The notes under the pieces were generated by a model that saw only the letters and a list, made by a program, of their open reading frames with translations, was not told where the DNA came from and did no database searches. From the NCBI RefSeq assembly GCF_000239815.1, contig NZ_CAFK01000054.1:1-49166 (forward strand): DNA of 49,166 nucleotides, given 5' to 3'. The stretch comes from Bradyrhizobium sp. STM 3843 (lineage in GTDB: Bacteria > Pseudomonadota > Alphaproteobacteria > Rhizobiales > Xanthobacteraceae). Below, piece by piece: positions 16,378-23,704 of this stretch (position 1 is the first letter of the stretch; each line of letters opens with the position of its first letter). Made by a program: the position numbers and the translations under genes.

Positions 16378-17157
16378 TCAATGATGCTTCATCCACCCAA
16401 TGCCCCTGATCTCGTTGAAGGAGTCAGTCCTGTGACACAAATAGCATTGATCGACCGATGCGTGCTCCTGGCCCGTGATCATGCGATCCATCATGACGAA
16501 GTGCTCCATATAGTGGCTGGGCGGCGCCTGATGGCATTGCGCACAGTCCTTTGACGTCGGTGAGGGATGCAGGAAGCCGGCGATCTTCCAGGAGCCGAGT
16601 TCGTGGCAGCCGCCGCATTCCCGCCCGAATAGTCGGCGATGCGGCTCCCGGTTGCCGTGGCAGCCGGCACAATCGAGCTCCGCCTTTTCCCGATCTTCCG
16701 ATTTCGGCACGCCGACAAACTCTTTCAGATCCACGATCACCTGATCGGCGAAGATCCACGCAGACTGCTCCAGATCCCCAGAAGGCCTACTGGCTAGCAT
16801 TAACGAAGCGTGGTCCATCCTGGTCGGACGTGCACTCCCGGTGTGCTCGAGATGGCAACCACGACATAGCATCCCTGCCGCCCCGTGGAAGGCTGTCGAT
16901 TGCTTGCCCAGCTCCTTCGCGGACGGCGCGTGACAGGCAATGCAGGAGGCCGCATCGACGCCTTTGACAGGCGTATGGCAGCCTTCGCACCGCCCGGACA
17001 GAAATGCATGCTTTGCGGAAAGCGGCCCGGGCGTCACGACGCTCGTCCAACCCGACACGGCCTGAGAACCGCCCCGATAGAGGCTGACCGATACGACTGC
17101 AGCGCCGACGACCGCCAATGTGGCGACGATAGAATACAGCGGGCCGCGAATGCTCAC
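16378..17157 (-). CDS. Membrane-anchored seven-haem c-type cytochrome
   Basis: 259 residues from GTG 17157, which overlaps the stop of the upstream cytochrome b gene as GTGA. Residues 8-27 are a single N-terminal membrane anchor; the rest should be periplasmic. Seven CxxCH motifs: residues 57-61 (CEGCH), 72-76 (CIACH), 98-102 (CRGCH), 163-167 (CAGCH), 181-185 (CGGCH), 205-209 (CAQCH) and 238-242 (CYLCH), with extra His residues available as distal ligands. It resembles class III/cytochrome c3-like multihaem proteins. With the b-type cytochrome and the flavin/Fe-S protein upstream it would be the periplasmic end of an electron relay. The final acceptor is not encoded nearby. Confidence 0.88.
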   Translation of the reverse strand: MSIRGPLYSIVATLAVVGAAVVSVSLYRGGSQAVSGWTSVVTPGPLSAKHAFLSGRCEGCHTPVKGVDAASCIACHAPSAKELGKQSTAFHGAAGMLCRGCHLEHTGSARPTRMDHASLMLASRPSGDLEQSAWIFADQVIVDLKEFVGVPKSEDREKAELDCAGCHGNREPHRRLFGRECGGCHELGSWKIAGFLHPSPTSKDCAQCHQAPPSHYMEHFVMMDRMITGQEHASVDQCYLCHRTDSFNEIRGIGWMKHH

Positions 17158-17858
17158 GCGAACCACCGCAGACCATAGTACCACTCGGCGGAAACATGGA
17201 GAGCAAGCAGCGCATACATGACGATCGCGGCGATCACGTGCCCCCCGATCCATGGCATGAAGATCTTCTTGATCGTTTCGCTCGACCCGATCGCAGATTC
17301 AAGGTCGGAAATGCCATCGACGAGCTGCAACAGCGGTACGTTCTGCAAGACGAAGTCGTGCGTGCCGGAGTCGCCGAAAGCCGCGGCTTCGCGTGAAGAC
17401 AGATGCGCGGCCGTGCGCTCGTAGGACGATCGCAAGACGGCAAGGTGAGACTGCTGTTCGCGGATCTCCGCTGCGGTCTGCGGCAGGTAGTAGCGACCGA
17501 CAAATCCGGTCACGACGACGATCAACAGGCTGATCACGAGCGCGATGCCGAGCGGGCTTTGAAACTTGTGCCCGGTATGCAGCAACGCGAAGAACGCTGC
17601 GAGAATTCCGCCATGAACGTGCAAAGTCAAAAGCGTCCGCATCGACATCCGCCGAGTGACTGACGCCTTCAAGGCCCCGCCGTATTTCATGACCGGGTAT
17701 ACGAGAAGGAGAAGGAGCAATGCGGCCGCGCAGGAGCCAAGGACAAAGCCCGCCAGGCTCCCTGCAAACCTGCCATCCGAGTGAAGCAGGAAGGCCGGTA
17801 CAAACAGCAACAGGCTCGCCAGAACGATGTCGACGATCAGGCGCTGCTTTTCGCTCAT
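17154..17858 (-). CDS. b-type cytochrome-like integral membrane protein
   Basis: 234 residues with five likely membrane spans (about 8-25, 33-57, 75-95, 102-121, 204-223). His80, His82, His94 and His97 in the third span, with His207 and His221 in the last, are placed to bind haem b, as in ferric-reductase or cytochrome-b561-like proteins. A polar, charged loop of about 80 residues lies between spans 4 and 5. It starts one base after the stop of the flavoprotein gene and overlaps the cytochrome c gene by 4 bp, so the three are tightly coupled. Expected to carry electrons across the membrane. I cannot assign a named family with certainty. Confidence 0.8.
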   Translation of the reverse strand: MSEKQRLIVDIVLASLLLFVPAFLLHSDGRFAGSLAGFVLGSCAAALLLLLLVYPVMKYGGALKASVTRRMSMRTLLTLHVHGGILAAFFALLHTGHKFQSPLGIALVISLLIVVVTGFVGRYYLPQTAAEIREQQSHLAVLRSSYERTAAHLSSREAAAFGDSGTHDFVLQNVPLLQLVDGISDLESAIGSSETIKKIFMPWIGGHVIAAIVMYALLALHVSAEWYYGLRWFA

Positions 17859-17859
17859 A

Positions 17860-19887
17860 TCAAGCCTCGACGACCAGATCTTCGACGGACTTGGCCTGGC
17901 ACGCCAAGATGATGCCCCCCGATTTGTCGTCCTCGGTCAGGGCATCCTGGACTTCCATCGTGACGCGCCCCTCCAGCAGATGTGTCTTACAGATCCCGCA
18001 GATGCCGGCGCGGCACGAATAGTCGATTGGCACACCGATGCTTTCGGCCACCTCGAGAACACTCCTGTTCGGAGGCAGTGCCGCGACCTTGCCTGAGGTC
18101 GCAAAGCGGATAGTCGCAGTCGCCGGACCGATGGCGACAGCGGCCTGGCCGCGCGCCGCAGACTCGGCCGTTTGCGCCCCGGCAGCGATGCTCGTTGGCG
18201 GAGGAACGGCCCCACGCGCGGGTCCGAACGCTTCTGTCCTGATCTGTTCGGACGGCACCCCGAGCTCGCGGAGGATCGTCTTGAGGGCCTCCATCATCCC
18301 CGGTGGACCACACAGATGAACGCGTCGCTTGACCAGGTCCGGCACCGCCCGTCTCAGAAAGTCGGCCGTGATCCGGCCCTCACTTCCCATCCATGATGTG
18401 CCGGATGCCCGCGCCATGGTCGCGACGACGTGCAGATTATTCATTCGCCTCTGCAGGTATTCCAACTCGTCACGGAAGATGAATTGCTCGGTCGTCTGTG
18501 CGCCATAGACCAGATAGATCTGGCCAGACCATGCGATGTCGGAGAGATAGCGGATCGCCGCCATCAGCGGGGTGATGCCGACCCCGCCGCCGATCAGGAC
18601 CACGCTGTCGGCTTCGACCCCGGTGAAGGTGAAGGCTCCCGAGGGGGCCATGACCTCCAGGAGGTCTCCGGTCTTCACATTGCCGTGCATGTAGTCAGAC
18701 AGCAGTCCACCGTCTTCGCGCTTGATCGTGGTCTCCACAAAGGCGGTCTGTGCGGCGGACGACGCGATCGTATAGGAACGCCTGACAACCTTTCCGCCGA
18801 TCTCGATGGCATAGGTCAGAAACTGGCCCGGCAAGAATGAAAATGGAATCGCGCCACCATCTGGGACCTGCAGACGGAACGTCTTGATGTTCGGGGTCTC
18901 CCGATAGATCGCAGAGACCCTTAGCTTGCCTTTCCAGGGTCCGCTCGCTTTGGCCGGCTCGCGATGAGGGCTCGGCTCTGGAGAACGCGCCTCTGCCGTT
19001 TGTCGGGCCGGCGCGACGCCCGCCCTTGCGTCTGGATGACGTCCTGCCCCACTGGCGCCCGGTATCTCGATCGCCGGCATGGAAGCGGGCGACACCGGCA
19101 CGGGCCCGCGCGTCAATCGATCAACAAGCGCATTCGCGCGACGCATGCGCGCCATATGGATGGCGAGCATCCCCGACGAGAAGATCGCCAGCAGCGCCAT
19201 AGTGGTCACGTGAAACCAGGAAATTCCCAACATGCCGTCCGCGTCCACCACAGCAGGCTGAGGCGGCAGGTTCATCTGTTCCTTGAGCCAGCTTTGCGCA
19301 ATCTGTTGGGGAGACCTTCCTTCGTTCAGCGATCGCAGCACGGTGACGCCGCTCTGCACCCCATTGAGCGAGTCGCGAATCCGGCTCGCTACCCGATCTG
19401 CGCCAACAATATCGCCTGCGGCGATGGCATGGCGCAGGTCCATTTCCGACTCCGAGATACGATCGACCTCGCCGTTGATCCATCCACGCGCCCGGAATTC
19501 CAGATTTTTTCGTTGCTCGGCGGATAGCGCCGGCATGTCCATCAATGACGGGTAGAACTCCTTGCGCGGCCTCCCCATCATGTCGCCCATTCCGCTCATC
19601 ATGCCCGTCGCATCGCCACTTGACGGCGCACCGGCCGCATGGTTACCGGCCGATCCGTCCGACTGCGACGGCGCATCACTGCCCGAGCCGGAGGCTTCGG
19701 GATGGTGCGCCGAGTGTCCCTCCTCCGCCTGAGCCGACTGCCAGCTTCCGTCGGCCTGCCGGGCAGAGCGCTTTGCATCGAACCGCACGTCCGATGCGAG
19801 CGCGGCGTTGGCTGCCAGCGCTCCCATCAGCAGGGCGAACACACAGAGGCCATGTCGACATTGAAAATGCGATCCGAATCCAGACAT
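17860..19887 (-). CDS. Periplasmic helical domain - membrane span - FAD/NAD(P)H reductase - [2Fe-2S] ferredoxin fusion
   Basis: 675 residues of unusual make-up. Signal sequence about 1-32; a Ser/Gly/His/Met-rich stretch 50-105; a charged helical domain about 118-205 (LSAEQRKNLEFRARGW onward) like the Spy/CnrX LTXXQ-type metal-sensing hairpin; one membrane span about 221-246; a Pro/Ala linker; then a cytosolic ferredoxin-reductase module (RRSYTIAS for FAD at 369-376, GGGVGITP for NAD(P)H at 423-430, LCGPPGMMEAL) and a plant-type ferredoxin with Cys625, 630, 633 and 663. It is followed within one base by the b-type cytochrome. The predicted role is to feed NAD(P)H electrons into that cytochrome, perhaps gated by what the periplasmic domain senses. 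Confidence 0.85.
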   Translation of the reverse strand: MSGFGSHFQCRHGLCVFALLMGALAANAALASDVRFDAKRSARQADGSWQSAQAEEGHSAHHPEASGSGSDAPSQSDGSAGNHAAGAPSSGDATGMMSGMGDMMGRPRKEFYPSLMDMPALSAEQRKNLEFRARGWINGEVDRISESEMDLRHAIAAGDIVGADRVASRIRDSLNGVQSGVTVLRSLNEGRSPQQIAQSWLKEQMNLPPQPAVVDADGMLGISWFHVTTMALLAIFSSGMLAIHMARMRRANALVDRLTRGPVPVSPASMPAIEIPGASGAGRHPDARAGVAPARQTAEARSPEPSPHREPAKASGPWKGKLRVSAIYRETPNIKTFRLQVPDGGAIPFSFLPGQFLTYAIEIGGKVVRRSYTIASSAAQTAFVETTIKREDGGLLSDYMHGNVKTGDLLEVMAPSGAFTFTGVEADSVVLIGGGVGITPLMAAIRYLSDIAWSGQIYLVYGAQTTEQFIFRDELEYLQRRMNNLHVVATMARASGTSWMGSEGRITADFLRRAVPDLVKRRVHLCGPPGMMEALKTILRELGVPSEQIRTEAFGPARGAVPPPTSIAAGAQTAESAARGQAAVAIGPATATIRFATSGKVAALPPNRSVLEVAESIGVPIDYSCRAGICGICKTHLLEGRVTMEVQDALTEDDKSGGIILACQAKSVEDLVVEA

Positions 19888-19911
19888 GGCTTCTGCTTCC
19901 GCAAACGGCCG

Positions 19912-20619
19912 TCAGAACGTGGCGATCAGAGACAGCAGGACCGCGTCTGCGGTCTGTCTTTGGCTCTCGTTCAGCGACGCATACAGCCGCGTGAAGGCCG
20001 AGCGAGCTGATTTGATCGCCTCCAGACGCTCGGACAGATGTCGCTCGTAATGGTCGAGCCGATCGATGCTCCCCAGCCTGTCATCCATCGCGACCATCTT
20101 ACGCGCTTCCAGGAGATGCTGCCGGCTTGAACGCAGCGCATCCGCCAGATTATTCCAGTCGGCGATCTGCCCGTCGTTGATCTGCAACTCGGCCTTCAGG
20201 AAGGCGATCCTTCCTTCAAGGCGTTCCGTCACGTCAGCCGGGCCGCTCACCGCATTGCCGCCGGCGGACGGGTTCATCTGGCCGCGCATCATCTTCTCCA
20301 TCATTTGCATCATCTGCATCATGTTGGAGCCTTCCTGGCAGCCAGCGCCTTGGCAGTCCCGCATCTGGCTTTGCGGCTGCATCTTCATCTTATCGTCGTT
20401 CATGCGACCGCCGCCCATACCGCCGCCCATGGCGTTCGGCTGGCCACTGGGCTGTCCCATGTTCATGTTGGCGCTTGGATCGGATTTCTTCGACATCTTG
20501 TCGTCGTCCATCATCGCGAGCTGCACACGATCGGTGGCGCGCGCCGATGCCAGCCCGAACGGCGCCAGAACGAGAACGGCAAGCGCCGCGCTCATAACAA
20601 CATTTCTCCGGTGGTCCAT
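19912..20619 (-). CDS. Met-rich periplasmic Spy/CpxP (LTXXQ)-like protein
   Basis: 235 residues from ATG 20619, which has GGAGA 6 bases upstream; an ATG two codons earlier is too close to it. Signal peptide ends near ATA/TDR. Next comes a low-complexity Met/Gly/Asn/Gln-rich stretch with a cluster MMQMMQMMEKMM and a Cys pair (DCQGAGCQ). Residues about 120-235 are a helical hairpin domain with LQINDGQIADWNNLADALR, the Spy/CpxP pattern. Such proteins act as periplasmic chaperones or metal sensors; Met clusters suggest Cu(I) binding. It lies 24 bases before the flavoprotein gene, whose N-terminal domain looks related. Confidence 0.82.
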   Translation of the reverse strand: MDHRRNVVMSAALAVLVLAPFGLASARATDRVQLAMMDDDKMSKKSDPSANMNMGQPSGQPNAMGGGMGGGRMNDDKMKMQPQSQMRDCQGAGCQEGSNMMQMMQMMEKMMRGQMNPSAGGNAVSGPADVTERLEGRIAFLKAELQINDGQIADWNNLADALRSSRQHLLEARKMVAMDDRLGSIDRLDHYERHLSERLEAIKSARSAFTRLYASLNESQRQTADAVLLSLIATF

Positions 20620-20750
20620 GGTCATTCTCCAGTTTTGATACGGATGGTCATCCGCTCTTTGATCCGGCGGTGAGTTTCGGTCGGTACGGATCAAGGCATA
20701 TAGACGCGCGGCGCCTGCGACTCTTACGCGTGCTTGTCTCTCAAAAGCCA

Positions 20751-22007
20751 TCATCCGCTCACCTCCACGCTTCCCCCGGGCGAATGGCTTCTGTCGACGC
20801 GCTTGGACCAGGTTCGGTAGTAGGCGACGATCGTCATGATCCAGAGGCCTGCGGCGCCCACCATAAGCTGCGCCAAAACTCCCTCCGATCCGAACTCGAG
20901 CACAAAGTGTGCGACGAAGGAGAGAAAGAGGCCGACGCAAAACACAGGCAGCGATTGCTGGCCGCATCTGATCAGCGGCTGCAGCAACGGCGACTTCAAA
21001 CCCGGCCAATCGATTGGCACGAGCGAGACCACGATCAACAGCAGGCTCGCGAGATGAACGACCCGGTAAGGGCCCAGGTTGGTCTTGTCGTTTGGAATGA
21101 ACACGCCGGCGAGATCATCGGGAACGTACTCACGCAGCTCCGGGATGCGCTCAGCCAGCGTCATCGCGAGCGCGAACAGCAGAAACCCGGCACTCAGGAT
21201 GAAGAGCGTGCGGGATGACAGCAGCCACCGGCTCGCCGCGGCCCCTCCCAACGCCAACCAGGCTCCAAACACAAACAGCAATTGCCAGGCAAACGGGTTG
21301 AAATACCAAACGCCGGCCGGATAGGACGGCAAGTTCCAGCCATAATGCCTGACCGCCAGATAGAGGCCGATCGAGCCGATCATCACCGCATTGCGCCACC
21401 GCAGCATGAACCAGAGGACGATCGGGAACGCAGCCATCAGCACGATGTAGAGCGGCAGCACATCGAGATTAAGCGGCTTGAACTTGAGGATCAGGCCCTG
21501 CGCGAGGGTCTCGACTGGAAACTTCATCAGCGGGGCAACGTTGAACTGATCCATCAGGTGAAGTTCGTCGAACCGGTGGGCGACATAGTGCACACCGGTG
21601 AGATAGAGTACGAAGAGCAGCAGGTGGGCCACATAGAGCTGCCACACCCGCCGCAGCAGCCTTGTTGCACCGATGACAAAGCCGCGCTCCATCATCATGT
21701 TGCCGAAGACGAAGGTCGCCGTGTAGCCCGAGATCAGCACAAAGAGATCAGCGCCGTCGCTGAAGCCGTAGTTTCGCGTCGTGAACCAGGCGAGCACCGA
21801 ATCCGGAATGTGTCCGAGAAAGATCAACCAGTTTGCCAGTCCACGAAACAGATCCAGCCGGATGTCGCGCTCCGGCTTCACCAGCACCGACCTGATCGTG
21901 ATGGTCTCCCAGATACGACGGCGCAGGAGAAACGCGACCTGCAGGGGCCGGCCGGAGACATGACCGATAGTCTCGTCAGTCAAAGGGGATCCTCCATTCT
22001 GCGACAT
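20751..22007 (-). CDS. opgC: OpgC-family membrane acyltransferase
   Basis: 418 residues, integral membrane with about ten hydrophobic spans. The family signature DIRLDLFRGLANWLIFLGHIPD at the start of span 1, followed by FVLISGYT, is that of OpgC, which succinylates periplasmic glucans in proteobacteria. First gene of the minus-strand run; 131 bases separate it from the Met-rich protein, so it may be a separate unit or the start of a long operon. In this setting it might modify a periplasmic or envelope glycan under metal stress; that link is inference from position only. Confidence 0.9.
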   Translation of the reverse strand: MSQNGGSPLTDETIGHVSGRPLQVAFLLRRRIWETITIRSVLVKPERDIRLDLFRGLANWLIFLGHIPDSVLAWFTTRNYGFSDGADLFVLISGYTATFVFGNMMMERGFVIGATRLLRRVWQLYVAHLLLFVLYLTGVHYVAHRFDELHLMDQFNVAPLMKFPVETLAQGLILKFKPLNLDVLPLYIVLMAAFPIVLWFMLRWRNAVMIGSIGLYLAVRHYGWNLPSYPAGVWYFNPFAWQLLFVFGAWLALGGAAASRWLLSSRTLFILSAGFLLFALAMTLAERIPELREYVPDDLAGVFIPNDKTNLGPYRVVHLASLLLIVVSLVPIDWPGLKSPLLQPLIRCGQQSLPVFCVGLFLSFVAHFVLEFGSEGVLAQLMVGAAGLWIMTIVAYYRTWSKRVDRSHSPGGSVEVSG

Positions 22008-22661
22008 GCATTGAGGGTTTCGATCGCTTTGCGATTTGCTCGCCGTTCACTGGCGCGGCACGCTAAGTCGCGTCATTGATGCTTGTTTGACGGATATCAA
22101 ATAGCCACGACGCGCTAGCCAAATCTTTTTGTAGCTCAGTCGAGTAATGAACCGAGGCGGCCGCCGTCCTCAATACGGTCCACACCGTTGCGTCTCTCAG
22201 CAATATCTCTCGTTGAACCGACAACAGCCTCGCTGCGCAAAATAGTGAAATTTCGGCAAGCGCGACGCTCGGATTGAGTAAGAAATGCAGGCCGTCCCCG
22301 TCGCAGGCGGCGCCGGCGCGATCAATAACAGGTCATTCGGTCCCCTCTCAGGCGCGATTGCACGACGAGATGGTGAGCTCGACTTGGTCTTCGCGACAGA
22401 CGCCGCCGCAAATGCGGAGATTCTGGCCGATGAATGCCGCTCTCGACTTCCCACGAAGAATGGAATTTATTTTTGTAAGAAGATCGAGATTTTCCGTCAC
22501 CCGCAGCAAGCGCAACGATCTGCGCATCGGCGCACGGAAGCACGCGTGGTGACGTTTGATCTTTCTCAACCAGCGCCGGCTTCTCTCGGGTTTTGTTGCT
22601 GCTCAATCAAGCCACCGGGACTTGATTGCTGCTTGCACAAATTCAAACAGGAGAAACCAGA
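22008..22661. other. 650-bp gap, divergent intergenic region of lower GC
   Basis: Lies between the divergent opgC-like and repeat-protein genes. GC is visibly lower than around it, most clearly about 22440-22510 (AATGGAATTTATTTTTGTAAG). Short reading frames on both strands (up to about 139 codons) lack a good ribosome site and any recognisable domain. I see no tRNA or clear hairpin. It probably holds the promoters for both flanking genes and may be remnant DNA. Confidence 0.45.
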
Positions 22662-22919
22662 ATGCGTCGCTACAAATTTGTTATTGCCGCTGCCGCGGCC
22701 ATGACCTTCATCACGCTGCCTGCAATAGCGCAGACCAACACCTCCGATGAACAGAACGGCCATCATTACTCGGGCGGACCGAAGACCGAAGTCCCGCACC
22801 ACATGGGCAAAAAGGAGAGCGACGCCGGGTCCAACAGCGGCTCAGGCGGCAGCCATCACTACGAGGGCGGACCGAAGACCGAGGTCCCCCATCACATGGG
22901 GCCAAAGAAGCCGCAATGA
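22662..22919 (+). CDS. Small secreted protein with two His-rich 16-residue repeats
   Basis: 85 residues from ATG 22662, preceded by AGGAG nine bases upstream. Residues 1-23 are a signal peptide (MRRYKFVIAAAAAMTF, cleavage after AIA). The mature chain of about 60 residues holds two copies of HHY(S/E)GGPKTEVPHHMG separated by a Ser/Gly/Asp-rich linker. Each repeat has two His pairs and one Met, suggesting Cu, Ni or Zn binding in the periplasm. The protein is otherwise Gly/Lys/Pro-rich and probably unstructured. It has its own transcription direction, away from the opgC run. I do not recognise a characterised homologue. Confidence 0.8.
   Translation: MRRYKFVIAAAAAMTFITLPAIAQTNTSDEQNGHHYSGGPKTEVPHHMGKKESDAGSNSGSGGSHHYEGGPKTEVPHHMGPKKPQ
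22761..22808 (+). repeat. Coding repeat unit 1 (HHYSGGPKTEVPHHMG)
   Basis: A 48-base unit in frame, encoding 16 residues. It matches unit 2 at all but one residue (Ser for Glu at position 4); several synonymous differences show the repeat is kept at protein level. Confidence 0.85.
22854..22901 (+). repeat. Coding repeat unit 2 (HHYEGGPKTEVPHHMG)
   Basis: Second 48-base in-frame copy, 45 bases after the first ends. The linker between them is GSNSGSGGS-type flexible sequence. Confidence 0.85.
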
Positions 22920-22954
22920 TGATCGAGCTGTGGCCCCGTAAGCACGCGGGGTCA

Positions 22955-22979
22955 CTGCCTGCTCCGTTCGGACAGGCAG
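22955..22979. terminator. Hairpin after the repeat-protein gene
   Basis: CTGCCTG, one unpaired C, TCCG-TT-CGGA, CAGGCAG: eleven paired bases with a two-base loop, between two converging genes. No T run follows on either strand, so it is a candidate bidirectional stop or mRNA-stabilising hairpin rather than a classical terminator. Confidence 0.4.
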
Positions 22980-23000
22980 ATGAGCTGATCGGGGCCCATG

Positions 23001-23180
23001 CTATGTCGCGTCCGCCGGCATGGTTGATTTGTTCGCCGCGATGAATCTTGCGGCGAGGACCAGCGCTCCCATTGAGAAGTCCTTGCCATGCGCGGCGATC
23101 ATCCGTTCGGAGAGTTCTGCGAGCTCCTTAAAGAATTGGTCCTTGCTCTCTTGCTCCGCTGATGCGCCTGCGTCTGTCAT
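23001..23180 (-). CDS. Small unknown protein of the monooxygenase cluster (59 aa)
   Basis: 59 residues from ATG 23180, supported by a strong GGAGG eight bases upstream. Acidic first half (TDAGASAEQESKDQFFKELAELSERM), then a hydrophobic helix (GALVLAARFIAAN). No signal peptide, no known motif. It lies 29 bases after the 164-residue unknown gene and reads in the same direction as the sigma-54 activator, so it is probably the last gene of that unit. The ribosome site and compact spacing argue it is real. Function unknown. Confidence 0.65.
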   Translation of the reverse strand: MTDAGASAEQESKDQFFKELAELSERMIAAHGKDFSMGALVLAARFIAANKSTMPADAT

Positions 23181-23209
23181 CGGGTCCTCCCTTCGATTCT
23201 TGTCAAGCA

Positions 23210-23704
23210 CTACGCACCGTCCTTCGCTTCTGATGGTGCGCTCTCGATTTGGGTCATGATCCGCTGCAGCCCTCCGACACCGGATACAAATCCTCGCTCC
23301 GCATATGCGATGTGCGATTGCAGAGAGTCCCAAAGGTCAACCCGAAGCAGCCGGAGCGGGTCACCCGAGAACGTCTCGATCGCCTGCAAGCCGAACTGAT
23401 GATCAAGGCTCAGACCATGCAAGACGAAATCGGCGAGTTCGCGGGCATGGGTTTCGACAAACGGACGCAGCAGTGGATGGGCGCCGTAGACAATGCCACG
23501 TCCTCCGAGCTCACGTTCGATGAACCCGACGAAATGCTCGACCAGAATGGTCTGGCTTTCGCCGGTCACGCGCAGCACGAAAGCGAAATCACGATCGGCG
23601 CGCGCCAGAAGCTCCGACGCGACCAGGCCGGCGGCTCTCGCCCCTTCCCGGACCTGTCCTCGGTGCGGCACGTCGCTCATCCTGGGGCTCGGCCACTCGC
23701 TCAC
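23210..23704 (-). CDS. Unknown helical protein coupled to the sigma-54 activator gene
   Basis: 164 residues from GTG 23704, which overlaps the stop of the activator gene as GTGA with GAGG just upstream; ATG 23680 is the alternative. Predicted soluble and mostly helical, with a long acidic/hydrophobic core (ILVEHFVGFIEREL, ARELADFVLHGLSLDHQFGLQAIETF). No recognised domain, signal peptide or metal motif. The tight coupling to the AcoR-like gene suggests a role in regulation of, or signalling to, the monooxygenase operon. I cannot assign a function. Confidence 0.7.
   Translation of the reverse strand: MSEWPSPRMSDVPHRGQVREGARAAGLVASELLARADRDFAFVLRVTGESQTILVEHFVGFIERELGGRGIVYGAHPLLRPFVETHARELADFVLHGLSLDHQFGLQAIETFSGDPLRLLRVDLWDSLQSHIAYAERGFVSGVGGLQRIMTQIESAPSEAKDGA

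Noticed and set aside
22197..22606. Two minus-strand frames of 85 and 94 codons in the same gap
   Set aside because: They overlap each other and a plus-strand frame; no ribosome site and no similarity I recognise.
22285..22704. 139-codon plus-strand frame in the gap before the repeat protein
   Set aside because: No ribosome site or known domain and it runs into the repeat-protein gene in another frame; possibly remnant sequence, but not supportable as a gene.
22761..22901. Repeat pair considered as a CRISPR-like array
   Set aside because: Only two units, in frame within a gene, separated by coding linker; protein repeat, not CRISPR.
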